Shown: positions 10,610 to 18,949 of the stretch, in pieces
Numbering within the stretch: the first letter of the stretch is position 1
How the letters are laid out: the number at the start of each line of letters is the position of its first letter
NCBI GenBank assembly: GCA_947473355.1
Contig: CANJCQ010000029.1
Location: forward strand, 1 to 46,946
Length of the DNA: 46,946 nucleotides
From: Sphingomonadaceae bacterium
GTDB lineage: Bacteria > Pseudomonadota > Alphaproteobacteria > Sphingomonadales > Sphingomonadaceae
Direction: 5' to 3'
Program-made: the position numbers and the translations under genes
The notes under the pieces: model-generated
The model's input: only the letters and a program-made list of their open reading frames with translations
Databases searched by the model: none
Told to the model about the DNA's origin: nothing

Positions 10610-10863
10610 GACCCGCAAACCCTTGATACTCAATCTCCTGATCGGTACGACCGCACTAACTACGACCTATCACCTAATGGTTAACGGCGTGGATGTGATC
10701 AGTCAGTCCTAATTTTGCCCTACCGAATGCGATGGTCGTTGCGCTGAAAACCAGCCGCATCGCGCAGGCAATTTGTGTCTCATCCGTGCACATTCGGCGA
10801 GGCGCTTTTTGGTATACCGGGATCGGGATAGGCGCTAGTCAGGCCTGAGATGAGGTGATCATT

Positions 10864-11751
10864 ATGCAACAATCCAGTGCGTTTACACTGAAAGAAGAGC
10901 GCATGATTGCCGAGCGCCTGTCGCCGAAAATTGCCTGGCCAACGCTGCGGTTGGCAGTGTTGCTTCCGGTTGCCCAGGCCTTTCTGATCGGCATGGCTGT
11001 GAGCGGCCTCGTTCCGATCTGGTTGGTGATTGTGCCGCTCGGCTACATCGTCTTCGCCTATTACACGCTGGTCCATGAAAGCATTCACGGCAACATCGTG
11101 CGCGCAACCAGATATGCCTGGGTGCATACCCTGCTAGGCTGGTTCGGGGCACTGAACATGATGACCAGCTATCCGGGACTGCGCCGCATCCATGTGTTGC
11201 ATCACCAGCACACAAACACCGACGAAGATCCGGACTACAACCTGTGCCATGGCAAGCTTTGGCAGAGTGTGGGCAGGGTGCTGTTTTTTCGGACCCTGCT
11301 GCTGCTGCCCTTGCCGGTTGTGAAGCTGGTCCCGGCCGCAGCCTATTCGATGAAGCAGGCAATGATGACCCGCGATGAAAAGCAACAACACGCTATCGCC
11401 CTGACCGCAATGCAGCTCGCCTTCTGGCTGTCCGTGCTCTTCGGCTATGCCAAGATCGCCTTGTGCCTGTACTGGTTGCCAGTGATGGTCGGACTGGTCA
11501 TGCTCAACGTTTTTTTCCAGTATATTCCGCATGTTCCCTTCGACAAGACTGATCGCTACGGCAATGCCCGGGTCAATGATTGGCCGCTGGGTCACCTCGT
11601 CCTGTTGGGTCAGAACCTGCATCTGGGGCACCATTTGTGGCCATCGGTGCCGTTCTTCAACTATCGGCGGCTCAATGATGCACTGCTTCCCCAGTATCGG
11701 AGCGTCGGGGCGCGACTTGACGGATTCTTGCCGAAACTGTCGGGTCTCTAG
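10864..11751 (+). CDS. Membrane fatty-acid desaturase / hydroxylase family protein
   Basis: This is a non-haem di-iron membrane enzyme of 295 residues. Three histidine clusters are visible: HESIH at 71-75, HVLHHQH at 110-116, and NLHLGHHLWP near residue 250, set among four or so hydrophobic segments. This is the pattern of the fatty acid desaturase superfamily, which also includes carotenoid ketolases and hydroxylases, so the substrate could be a lipid or a carotenoid. The ATG at 10864 was chosen because GAGGTGA lies 5-6 bp upstream; the longer frame begins at a GTG inside that site. It stands alone between the GGDEF-EAL gene and a convergent small gene. Function beyond the family is not determined. 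Confidence 0.87.
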   Translation: MQQSSAFTLKEERMIAERLSPKIAWPTLRLAVLLPVAQAFLIGMAVSGLVPIWLVIVPLGYIVFAYYTLVHESIHGNIVRATRYAWVHTLLGWFGALNMMTSYPGLRRIHVLHHQHTNTDEDPDYNLCHGKLWQSVGRVLFFRTLLLLPLPVVKLVPAAAYSMKQAMMTRDEKQQHAIALTAMQLAFWLSVLFGYAKIALCLYWLPVMVGLVMLNVFFQYIPHVPFDKTDRYGNARVNDWPLGHLVLLGQNLHLGHHLWPSVPFFNYRRLNDALLPQYRSVGARLDGFLPKLSGL

Positions 11752-11766
11752 AGCCGAGTCTGCAGC

Positions 11767-12099
11767 CTAGTCACCTTTCGACCGCCCGGATGCGCGAAAT
11801 GCCACGGCCGCCGACATTCGGCGATCCAGCGAGGTGCAAATAGCCATCCACCAGCGATATTCCTCGCGATTGCCGGCAAAGAAGGCGGCTTCGGCATTGT
11901 CCCGCGCGCGCTCGGCAGCGCTCAGACCATGCTCGGCAAAATGACGCAGCGCGGCCTTGAGCAGTCGCTCGCCGCCCAGCCCGCTGCCCCCAATCCCCGC
12001 AGAGTTGTCGTTGGCGGCATTGAGCGGCATCCGCATGGCGCGCAGGCGGCCGATGGCGGAAAACTGGTTGGAGCAGGCTGCGGCAAAGTGAACTGGCAT
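11767..12099 (-). CDS. Conserved small protein of unknown function
   Basis: A 110-residue protein with a helical middle section (GERLLKAALRHFAEHGLSAA, then ERARDNAEAAFFAGNREEYR) and a C-terminal WWMAICTSLDRRM segment. The sequence resembles small proteins I associate with sphingomonad genomes, but no function is known to me. There is no signal peptide or membrane segment. The start is uncertain: ATG 12099 and the internal ATG 12036 are both possible and neither has a strong SD. It is convergent with the desaturase gene, with 15 bp between stops. Confidence 0.65.
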   Translation of the reverse strand: MPVHFAAACSNQFSAIGRLRAMRMPLNAANDNSAGIGGSGLGGERLLKAALRHFAEHGLSAAERARDNAEAAFFAGNREEYRWWMAICTSLDRRMSAAVAFRASGRSKGD

Positions 12100-12229
12100 C
12101 AGGTGAATGGCTCCGGCAGCTGTTACGTTGCAGGAGCATTAGGCGCTTAGCCGCTAACCCTTAGTCTAGGCCTATGGTTTCCAAACAGTTAGGCATAGTC
12201 ACCGGCCATGGCCGAGCTCACGTCAGACC

Positions 12230-13474
12230 TCAGGTGCCCGGACGCACGATCCAGCGGCCGCTGTTTTCGTATTCGGGCTTGACGGTCGAGGTCTGCGGCA
12301 GCTTTTCGGCCCGATAGAGCGCCTCGCCGCCGCGCTTTTCCAGCTCGGGCGCATAGGCTGGCGGGGGCGCCAGCCGGGCTGGGGCGAAGGCGCTGTTCGC
12401 GGGGGTGAACCCTCCGGTTGCTGAGCTGGCGGACGATGTTTGCGCAGACTTTAGCCCAGACTCGTAAGCGCGTTCAATCGCCAGCGGGTCGAGCGCCGTA
12501 TCGGGCACCAAATCGACAGCGGCATTGCGCGGATGCGGCGCGGCCATCGGTTCGCCGCCCAGATAGGCGAAGCGGAAAGTCGCGGCCTCGCCGGCGCGGC
12601 CGGGAAAGCGGAAGAAGCGATGCGCGCCGATATTGGCGACATTGATCAGCTTGGGGCTCCAGTAGGGATGCACCGCAAAGGTATGATAATGGGTGGCGAG
12701 ACCCACAGGTGTATAAACATAGCCCGACAGCGCCGCCACTGCGACATTGCGCGCGCGCTCCCAGAAGAAGCGGCTCGGCACTCGCGCCAGGCTGCCGTCA
12801 CAGGTGAACGAAAACTGGCAGCCGGTCGAACGCTCGCTTCCTTGATAGACCACGCCGCACACGGTGTTCGGATAGCTGGGATGGGCAACACGATTGAGGA
12901 CCACTTGCGCCACTGCGCGCTGGCCGTCATCGGGTTCGCTCGCGGCCTCGTAATAGATCGCAGCGGTCAGGCATTGTTCGGCGCGGGTGCGGTCGACGCC
13001 GCTGTTGTCGATCCGCATTGCCCGCGCGGCCGGACCAACCAGCGCGCCGAACTGGCCGGGCGGGCTTTCTGCATCGGAGTGAATGCCTTCACCCAGGCCA
13101 GGGACCCAGGTCGTGGCCTGCTCGCTGGAGGCGAGACAATAGAAGGCCGAGCCGGGGAAGCTGTCGCCGGCCTTTTCGAAGGGCATCGGCTCGAGGGTGA
13201 CCACCGCCGTGCCGGCATCGCCGATTTCGAAAGTCGGCATGATCTGCGGCGCGGCCAGCGCGGGCACCGCGATCACCAGCAATGCCGCCAGCGCGCGCCG
13301 CCCGCCCGGGGCCAGGCCGAGATGGGTTATGCTGCGCGAAATGCGCTGCCAGGTCCCCTGCGCTGCCTTGCGCTGTTGCCACTCGGCAAATGCGCTCAGC
13401 GTTTCGACCTGTTTCTGGGGAATTATCGGCTTCACTCGTTCGCTCTCGTTGCCACGCGCAGAGCGCGTATCCAT
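12230..13474 (-). CDS. SleB-like cell wall hydrolase
   Basis: A predicted membrane-anchored peptidoglycan hydrolase of 414 residues. An N-terminal basic cytoplasmic part is followed by one hydrophobic segment (ALAALLVIAVPALAAP). The central domain matches the Hydrolase_2 / SleB family: EQCLTAAIYYEAASEP with the likely catalytic Glu, then AVAQVVLNRVAHPSYP, CQFSFTCDG and GLATHYHT. In sphingomonads and rhizobia, proteins of this kind act on peptidoglycan outside sporulation. The C-terminal ~100 residues are low in recognisable structure. I chose ATG 13474 (MDTRSARG); the frame is open to 13525, and neither start has a clear SD. It is divergent from the B12 locus. Confidence 0.82.
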   Translation of the reverse strand: MDTRSARGNESERVKPIIPQKQVETLSAFAEWQQRKAAQGTWQRISRSITHLGLAPGGRRALAALLVIAVPALAAPQIMPTFEIGDAGTAVVTLEPMPFEKAGDSFPGSAFYCLASSEQATTWVPGLGEGIHSDAESPPGQFGALVGPAARAMRIDNSGVDRTRAEQCLTAAIYYEAASEPDDGQRAVAQVVLNRVAHPSYPNTVCGVVYQGSERSTGCQFSFTCDGSLARVPSRFFWERARNVAVAALSGYVYTPVGLATHYHTFAVHPYWSPKLINVANIGAHRFFRFPGRAGEAATFRFAYLGGEPMAAPHPRNAAVDLVPDTALDPLAIERAYESGLKSAQTSSASSATGGFTPANSAFAPARLAPPPAYAPELEKRGGEALYRAEKLPQTSTVKPEYENSGRWIVRPGT

Positions 13475-13614
13475 GGAGCAGCGGAGTTGCACCCGTGGAT
13501 TTCGCGCCGTGCCGAAGCGGCACATTCCCGCGCGCTAGCGTAAAGCAGTTAAGAAATGGCCTGCTTGCTGCCCCAGCTTGCCGATGGCGCCGGGCTGGGC
13601 TAGGGCCCCGGCCA

Positions 13615-13782
13615 CGTCATAGGTTGTCCATGCAAATGGACCCAAGAGGGAAGCGGGTTTAATTCCCGCGCTGCCTCCGCAACTGTGACCGGGGAGCGAT
13701 CCGCCCAACATGTCACTGGCCATCTGGCTGGGAAGACGGGCGGAGAGCTTTGATCCGGGAGCCAGGAGACCTGCCTGTGACG
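13615..13782 (+). promoter_or_regulatory. Cobalamin riboswitch
   Basis: The conserved core is present: AAGAGGGAAG near 13644, GCTGCCTCCGCAACTGTGA at 13670-13688, a GTCACTGG arm near 13712, TGGGAAGACGGGCGGAG, and the B12 box GCCAGGAGACCTGCC at 13761-13775. A closing P1 helix can form between CGTCA (13615-13619) and TGACG (13778-13782). It precedes btuB and the whole B12 uptake operon, so adenosylcobalamin is expected to repress uptake when abundant. Confidence 0.95.
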
Positions 13783-13843
13783 GTCGTTCCGCAGCCGGGC
13801 GGAGTGTACCGGATGCAGCGTGGCTCGTGCAATTCCGCACGGC

Positions 13844-13879
13844 CTCCCGCCATGAACGGCGTTTTGTTCATGACGGGAG
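13844..13879 (+). promoter_or_regulatory. SD-sequestering hairpin, likely riboswitch expression platform
   Basis: CTCCCG-C-CATGAAC (13844-13857) pairs with GTTCATG-A-CGGGAG (13866-13879): 13 base pairs with one C/A mismatch and an 8-base loop. The 3' strand contains the whole GGGAG ribosome site that lies 8 bp before the GTG at 13888. No T run follows, so the hairpin fits translational rather than transcriptional control by the riboswitch upstream. Confidence 0.7.
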
Positions 13880-13887
13880 TATTGCGT

Positions 13888-15780
13888 GTGAAATATCTGT
13901 TTTTGCTGGGTTGTTCGATGGTTTTTGCTGTGCCTGCGATGGCGCAGTCAAACGATGATGTCGTCGTCGCCGACTACAAGGTTGACGACAACACCATAAC
14001 GGTTGTCGCAACAGGTGCGCGTCTTGGGATTGGCGCTACCGGCCAGTCGATCAGCATCATCGGTGCGGACGAAATCGCCAACATTCAGGGCCCCGACCTC
14101 ACCCGCGTCCTCGAACGCCTGCCCGGCGTGACCTACAACCGCAACGGCGGGCCCGGCAATTTCACTGGCCTTCGCGTGCGCGGAGCCGATGCCGAACAGC
14201 TGCTGGTGCTGATCGACGGCGTGCGAATGGCCGATGTGGCCGCGCCCGGCGGCGGCTATGATCTGGGCAATCTGCTGAGCGGCGGGATCGGCAAGATCGA
14301 ACTGCTGCGCGGATCGAACTCGGTTGTCTGGGGGAGTCAGGCCATCGGGGGCGTGCTGGCCGTGACCAGCCGCGAATTGAACGGGGCGGAAGGCTCGGTC
14401 GAATATGGCTCTCACAACAGCCTTGATGCCAGTGCCGTGGGCGGGCTGTCGGGTGATCGCTATGCTGTGACAATCAACACTGGCTATGCCCGCACCGACG
14501 GCATTTCCAGCGCCGCCTCGGGCACAGAGCCCGACGGTTTCCGCCAGTGGCGCATCGGCGGGCGGGGCAGGGTGGAGCTGGTCGAAGGGCTCAGCGCTTC
14601 GCTCACCGCGCGCTATGCCGATGCCCGGCTCGATCAGGATGGCTTCCCGCCGCCGACCTACAGTTTCTCCGACACCCCCGAATATTCGACCACCCGCGAG
14701 GCCTCCGGGCGGGCGGGGCTGGCTTATGACAGAGGCACACTTCACCTCGATGCGGGCTATGCCATCAGCGACACCCGCCGCGCCTATTTCGACACGCCTG
14801 CCAGCGCTGCGCCCAATTTCGCAACCAAGGGCCGCAGTGAGCGGATCGATCTGACCGGACACGCCGATCTGCCAGCGGGCTTCAACCTCACCTTCGGCGG
14901 CGACAGCGAATGGAGCCGCTATTCCACCAGCTTCGATGCCGAAAAGAAGGCGCGGCTGGCGAGCGGACATGCATTGCTGGGCTATGGCAACGGCAGGCTC
15001 AACCTCGCCGCAGGGCTGCGCATTGACGATCACAGCCGCTTCGGCAGCCAATGGACCTTTGGCGCCAACGGCAGTTTCATGGTCGCCGACGACTGGCGCA
15101 TCCGTGCGTCATACGGCGAAGGCTTCAAGGTCCCGACACTGTTCCAGCTGTTCTCGGACTTCGGCAACAGTGCGCTGGTTCCCGAACACAGCCGCAGCTA
15201 TGATTTCGGCGTCGAGAAGGGCGACCGCAATGGCCCCCTGCATGTCGCGCTGACGGCCTTCCGCCGCGACAGCCGCGACCTGATCGATTTCGTCTCCTGC
15301 TTCGGTGTGAGCGGCGGCATCTGTGCGGGCCGCCCATTCGGCACATACAACAATGTCAGCCGCGCCCGCGCCGAGGGCATTGAGGCCGAACTGGGCGGCG
15401 CGGTGACCGAGCGCCTCACTGCCAGCGCTACCTACAGCTACGTCAAGGCCACCAATCAGAGCGCTGGCAGTTCTGGCGGCAAAGACCTCGCCCGTCGCCC
15501 GCGCCAGGCGCTTACTGTGTCGGCAGACTGGAAGAGCCCGCTGCATGATCTGTCGCTGGGGGCCGATCTGCGGGTGGTGTCACACAGCTTCGACGATGCC
15601 GGAAACTTCACTCGCCTGCCCGGTTATGCGCTGGTCACCCTGCGCGCCAGCCTGCCGGTGACCGAGCAGATCGAACTGTTCGGCCGAATCGAGAATGTCG
15701 GCGACGAGCGCTATCAGACCACCGCCGGTTACGGCTCGCTGGGCCGCAGCGCCTATGTCGGGGCGAGGGCGCGGTTTTGA
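13888..15780 (+). CDS. btuB: TonB-dependent vitamin B12 receptor
   Basis: Outer-membrane receptor for cobalamin, energised by TonB. From the GTG at 13888 the 630-residue protein has a signal peptide (VKYLFLLGCSMVFAVPAMA), an N-terminal plug domain (SISIIGADEIANIQGPD, then LPGVTYNRNGG and LRVRGADAEQLLVLIDGVR), and a beta barrel ending in the typical C-terminal aromatic (YVGARARF). The GTG start is preferred because GGGAG stands 8 bp upstream. ATG at 13870 would add six residues, and earlier ATGs lie in or beside the riboswitch. Direct placement behind a cobalamin riboswitch and before btuF, btuC and btuD supports the substrate. Confidence 0.93.
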   Translation: MKYLFLLGCSMVFAVPAMAQSNDDVVVADYKVDDNTITVVATGARLGIGATGQSISIIGADEIANIQGPDLTRVLERLPGVTYNRNGGPGNFTGLRVRGADAEQLLVLIDGVRMADVAAPGGGYDLGNLLSGGIGKIELLRGSNSVVWGSQAIGGVLAVTSRELNGAEGSVEYGSHNSLDASAVGGLSGDRYAVTINTGYARTDGISSAASGTEPDGFRQWRIGGRGRVELVEGLSASLTARYADARLDQDGFPPPTYSFSDTPEYSTTREASGRAGLAYDRGTLHLDAGYAISDTRRAYFDTPASAAPNFATKGRSERIDLTGHADLPAGFNLTFGGDSEWSRYSTSFDAEKKARLASGHALLGYGNGRLNLAAGLRIDDHSRFGSQWTFGANGSFMVADDWRIRASYGEGFKVPTLFQLFSDFGNSALVPEHSRSYDFGVEKGDRNGPLHVALTAFRRDSRDLIDFVSCFGVSGGICAGRPFGTYNNVSRARAEGIEAELGGAVTERLTASATYSYVKATNQSAGSSGGKDLARRPRQALTVSADWKSPLHDLSLGADLRVVSHSFDDAGNFTRLPGYALVTLRASLPVTEQIELFGRIENVGDERYQTTAGYGSLGRSAYVGARARF

Positions 15781-15796
15781 TACTGTCGTCCTTAAT

Positions 15797-15938
15797 CCTC
15801 CCCGAGCTTGTCTCGGGGAGGGGGACCGCCGCGGCGAAGCCGGGGTGGTGGAGGGGTACGCCGTGTATTGGCGGCAGAGCCGCCGCACCCCTCCGTCAGT
15901 CCTGCGGACTGCCACCTCCCCGAGCAAGCTCGGAGAGG
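15797..15938. repeat. Paired palindromic repeat unit (family C) between btuB and btuF
   Basis: Two related palindromes, CCTCCCCGAGCTTGTCTCGG at 15797 (continuing GGAGG) and CCTCCCCGAGCAAGCTCGG at 15915, stand at the ends of a 142-bp unit with further complementary inner segments (GGTGGAGGGG against CACCCCTCC). The right arm ends in GGAGAGG, which is the SD of btuF. The unit fills the whole btuB-btuF gap. Confidence 0.75.
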
Positions 15939-15944
15939 ATTTTG

Positions 15945-16859
15945 ATGCTGATCCCGCTCCTTTTGTCCGCCTGCGCACCCAACTCTTCTGTGCATGCAGC
16001 GCCCCGCCAGTATCCCACACTGGTCTCGCTCAATCCCTGCAGCGACGCAGTGCTGGCCGAAGTCGCTGACCCCGGCCAGCTGCTCGCCATATCGAGCTAC
16101 AGTCAGAACCCGGCCTCCAGTTCGATGGATCTGGCCCGGGCGCGGCAGTTCCGGGCCGTTTCGGGCTCGGCCGAAGAAGTGCTGGCGCTGCGCCCCGATT
16201 TGGTGATTTCCGACCAGTTCCTGCCGCCATCGACTGCGAGCGCATTAGCCGCGCTGGCGATTCCGGTCGAGCGGCTGCCAATTGCCTCGTCGGTCGATGA
16301 AAGCCGGGCGCAGGTCTTGCGGCTGGCGGCCTTGGCAGGCCATCCTGAACGCGGCCGCGCGCTGGTCGCCCGGATCGACGCTGCTCTCGCCGGCGCCGCG
16401 CCGCCAGCGGGCGCTGCGCCCATTGCGGCGGTCGTCTGGCAATCGGGCGGGATTGTGCCGGGGCCAAGATCGCTCATCGGCGACCTGTTGCGCCGTACCG
16501 GCTTTCGCCAGATTAGCGCGACGCGCGGCATGAAGCAGGCGGACGTGCTGCCGCTGGAAGAGATGCTCGCCGATCCGCCGCAGGTCATTCTCGCCGCAGG
16601 CAATGCGCTGGGCAACGAAGACCGGCTGCTGGCGCATCCTGCGCTGGCGGAATTGCGAGCCACCCGGCGCGAACGCTATGATCCGGCGCTGCTATGGTGC
16701 GGCGGGGGCACGATTGTGCGCGCGGCGGAGCGGCTGGCTGAGGTGCGCAAGCAAGTCCCCCTCCCGCTTGCGGGAGGGGCTAGGGGTGGGCCTGTTGTCT
16801 GGTCCCGCCCAAAGAGCCCACCCCCAACCCCTCCCGCAAGCGGGAGGGGAGAACTATGA
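15945..16859 (+). CDS. btuF: Cobalamin-binding periplasmic lipoprotein
   Basis: Substrate-binding protein of the B12 ABC transporter, holding cobalamin in the periplasm for BtuCD. The 304-residue product starts MLIPLLLSACAP, a short lipoprotein signal with lipobox LSAC. Two lobes follow: VSLNPCSDAVLAEVADPGQL and LRPDLVISDQFLPPSTASAL in the first, GGIVPGPRSLIGDLLRRTGF and LLWCGGG in the second. The ATG at 15945 has GGAGAGG about 7 bp upstream, supplied by a repeat arm. The last ~35 residues (from PLPLAGGARGG to PPASGRGEL) are encoded by another repeat unit inserted at the 3' end. The TGA overlaps the btuC ATG. Confidence 0.87.
   Translation: MLIPLLLSACAPNSSVHAAPRQYPTLVSLNPCSDAVLAEVADPGQLLAISSYSQNPASSSMDLARARQFRAVSGSAEEVLALRPDLVISDQFLPPSTASALAALAIPVERLPIASSVDESRAQVLRLAALAGHPERGRALVARIDAALAGAAPPAGAAPIAAVVWQSGGIVPGPRSLIGDLLRRTGFRQISATRGMKQADVLPLEEMLADPPQVILAAGNALGNEDRLLAHPALAELRATRRERYDPALLWCGGGTIVRAAERLAEVRKQVPLPLAGGARGGPVVWSRPKSPPPTPPASGRGEL
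16756..16850. repeat. Paired palindromic repeat unit (family B), inside the btuF 3' end
   Basis: Left arm CCCCTCCCGCTTGCGGGAGG plus CTAGGGGTGGGC (from 16757), right arm GCCCACCCCCAA plus CCCCTCCCGCAAGCGGGAGG (to 16849), head to head with a short spacer. A second unit of the same family lies at 28557-28652. The right arm provides the GGAGGGGAG that precedes btuC. Confidence 0.85.
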
Positions 16860-17815
16860 ACCGCCCCGTCCCCCTGCTCCTCCTCGGCCTCCTGATCGCC
16901 CTGCCGCTCAGCCTTCTGGCGGGACGGGTGTGGATCAACCCGTTCGATCCACACACTGCCAACGCCGCCGTGATCCTGCTGCAACTGCGCCTGCCGCGCG
17001 CCGTTCTGGCCCTATGCGTCGGTGCGGGACTAGGCGGGGCAGGGGCGGCGATGCAGGGCTATCTGCGTAACCCGCTCGCCGATCCGGGCCTGTTCGGCAT
17101 TGCCCCGGGCGCGGCATTGGGCGCGGTGCTCAGCCTGTGGCTGGGCGCAGGCTCGGTCTGGGCGCTGCCGACTTTTGCGCTGATTGGCGCGGGCGGGGCC
17201 ATGGCCTTGCTGGCGCTGATCGCGGGCAGGGACGGCGGAGTGGCGCTGTTCACGCTTGCGGGCATGATGATTGCGAGCCTTGCGGGCGCGCTGATGAGTC
17301 TCGCCATCAGCCTTTCGCCAACGCCTTTTGCCCTCTCTGAAATCGTCACCTGGCTGATGGGCGCGCTGGCAGACCGGAGTTGGCGCGATGTCGCGATTGC
17401 CGCGCCGCTGACGCTGATCGGGCTTGCCTTTCTGGCAGCGACAGGCCGCAGCCTCGATGCGCTGACCTTGGGCGAAGTTGCAGCGCGCTCGCTGGGGGTC
17501 GATCCGCGCAGGCTTCAGTGGCTGATGATAGCCGGAGTCGGGCTCACCGTTGGCGCCGGGGTGGCAGTGGCAGGGATCATCGGCTTTGTCGGGCTGATGG
17601 TGCCGCATCTGGTGCGCCCCTTCACTGACCGGCGACCGGGTTCGATCCTGCTGCCCAGTGCGCTTGCCGGGGGGCTGCTGTTGCTGGTCGCCGATTGCCT
17701 GTGCCGCATCATGCCGCTGGCCGGGGGCGAGTTGCGACTGGGGATCGCGCTGAGCTTGCTGGGCGCACCATTCTTCCTCGCGCTGCTGCTGCGGATGCGG
17801 AAGGGGCTGGTATGA
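16856..17815 (+). CDS. btuC: B12 ABC transporter permease
   Basis: Inner-membrane permease of the FecCD family that moves cobalamin handed over by BtuF. The 319 residues are almost entirely hydrophobic helices. Family motifs seen are LRLPRAVLALCVGAGLGGAG early, GAAMQGYLRNPLADPGLFGI (the usual MQGxxRNPLAxPxLLGI), and GFVGLMVPHLVR in the second half that contacts the ATPase. Its ATG overlaps the btuF stop (ATGA at 16856-16859), and its own stop overlaps the btuD start in the same way. The SD lies in the right arm of the repeat unit at 16756-16850. Related permeases carry iron siderophores; the riboswitch context favours B12. Confidence 0.93.
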   Translation: MNRPVPLLLLGLLIALPLSLLAGRVWINPFDPHTANAAVILLQLRLPRAVLALCVGAGLGGAGAAMQGYLRNPLADPGLFGIAPGAALGAVLSLWLGAGSVWALPTFALIGAGGAMALLALIAGRDGGVALFTLAGMMIASLAGALMSLAISLSPTPFALSEIVTWLMGALADRSWRDVAIAAPLTLIGLAFLAATGRSLDALTLGEVAARSLGVDPRRLQWLMIAGVGLTVGAGVAVAGIIGFVGLMVPHLVRPFTDRRPGSILLPSALAGGLLLLVADCLCRIMPLAGGELRLGIALSLLGAPFFLALLLRMRKGLV

Positions 17816-18546
17816 CGCTCGCCGTCGAAAATGTCTCGCTCGCGCAGCGCCTCGCCAGCATTTCCGCGAGCCTGCGCGGCGGCGAAGTCACCGCCATCTG
17901 CGGCCCGAATGGCGCGGGCAAATCGACGCTGCTGGCCTGTCTCGCGGGATTGCTTGTGCCGGATTCGGGCACGGTCACGCTAGGTGCCGCCCCGCTGTCC
18001 AGCCTCGCCCCGCAGGCCCGCGCCCGCGCCATCGGCTATCTGCCGCAGACCCCCGAGATCGCCTGGGACGTCAGCGTCGAAACGCTTGTTTCGCTGGGCC
18101 GCTTGCCCTGGCCGGGTGCGAGCGGCGCGGAAGAAATCGAACAAGCCCTTGCCGCGATGGACCTTGATGCCCTGCGCCAGCGCCCCATCTCGCGCCTGTC
18201 CGGCGGTGAACGGGCGCGGGCGCTGATGGCGCGGGTGCTGGCATGCCAGCCGCAATGGCTGCTGGCAGATGAACCGCTGGCTAATCTCGATCTTGCCCAT
18301 TCCGCGAGGCTGGTTGCCGAGTTCCGCGCGCAGGCGGCACAGGGCGCTGGCGTGGTGCTGGTGCTGCATGACCTTGCCCAGGCGATGAACCATGCCGACC
18401 GGGTCATGGTGCTGGACGGCGGCAAACTGGTCGCCGATGGCCCTCCCGGCGAAGCGCTGTCGGAAGCAGTCATTGCCCGCGTCTGGGGCGTAAAGGCCCG
18501 CTGGCTGGGCGAGCCGGGAGCCATGGCCCTGGCGCTTCCCGCCTGA
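17812..18546 (+). CDS. btuD: B12 ABC transporter ATP-binding protein
   Basis: ATPase that drives BtuC. The 244-residue product shows Walker A GPNGAGKST at 31-39, a Q-loop region (GYLPQTPEIAWD), the ABC signature LSGGERARA, Walker B WLLADEPLANLD, and the H-loop VLHDLAQAMNH. The ATG at 17812 overlaps the btuC stop by four bases (ATGA), giving coupled translation; a longer in-frame extension inside btuC was rejected. It closes the four-gene btuBFCD operon, with a SnoaL-like gene 13 bp downstream. Confidence 0.95.
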   Translation: MTLAVENVSLAQRLASISASLRGGEVTAICGPNGAGKSTLLACLAGLLVPDSGTVTLGAAPLSSLAPQARARAIGYLPQTPEIAWDVSVETLVSLGRLPWPGASGAEEIEQALAAMDLDALRQRPISRLSGGERARALMARVLACQPQWLLADEPLANLDLAHSARLVAEFRAQAAQGAGVVLVLHDLAQAMNHADRVMVLDGGKLVADGPPGEALSEAVIARVWGVKARWLGEPGAMALALPA

Positions 18547-18559
18547 TAGGCATGGGTCC

Positions 18560-18949
18560 ATGACCCAAGCCCACCACGACTTCGCCCGCGCTTATTTTGC
18601 TGCCGTCACCGCCGGAGACCTGCCCGACGCACTATGCTGCGACGACATGACCGCCTGGATCACCACCGGCGGCACGATGACCAAGAGCGCCTATCAGGAA
18701 GTGATCCGCCTTCTCGCCCGCATGTGCGCAGAGCCGATCCTGTTTACCGTGGATGCGATCACTGCGGAGGAGGACCGGGTTCTGGCCGAAGCGCGTTCGA
18801 CGGCGGTGCTGGTGAACGGCGAGGCCTACGAGAACACCTACGTCTTCGCCTTCCGGATCAGGGACGGCAAGTTCGCCCATATCGCCGAGCACTATAACGC
18901 CTTGGTGACGCAGGAGAAGCTGGTGCCTTTGATGAAGACGATAACCTAA
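18560..18949 (+). CDS. SnoaL-like (NTF2-fold) protein
   Basis: A 129-residue protein with the length and pattern of the SnoaL / ketosteroid-isomerase-like NTF2 fold: N-terminal helices FARAYFAAVTAGDLPDAL, a middle MTAWITTGG, and the strand-rich YVFAFRIRDGKFAHIAEHYN typical of the family end. Members range from isomerases and cyclases to proteins with no known reaction, so no substrate is proposed. It starts 13 bp after btuD and is likely co-transcribed with the B12 genes, though nothing else ties it to cobalamin. It overlaps the next, convergent gene by four bases at the stops. Confidence 0.8.
   Translation: MTQAHHDFARAYFAAVTAGDLPDALCCDDMTAWITTGGTMTKSAYQEVIRLLARMCAEPILFTVDAITAEEDRVLAEARSTAVLVNGEAYENTYVFAFRIRDGKFAHIAEHYNALVTQEKLVPLMKTIT

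Noticed and set aside
13535..13840. 101-codon minus-strand frame over the riboswitch
   Set aside because: The plus strand has a full cobalamin riboswitch here, and the frame has no signal or domain.
15797..16850. CRISPR array
   Set aside because: The repeats are pairs of palindromes in opposite orientation, not regularly spaced direct repeats, and there are no cas genes.
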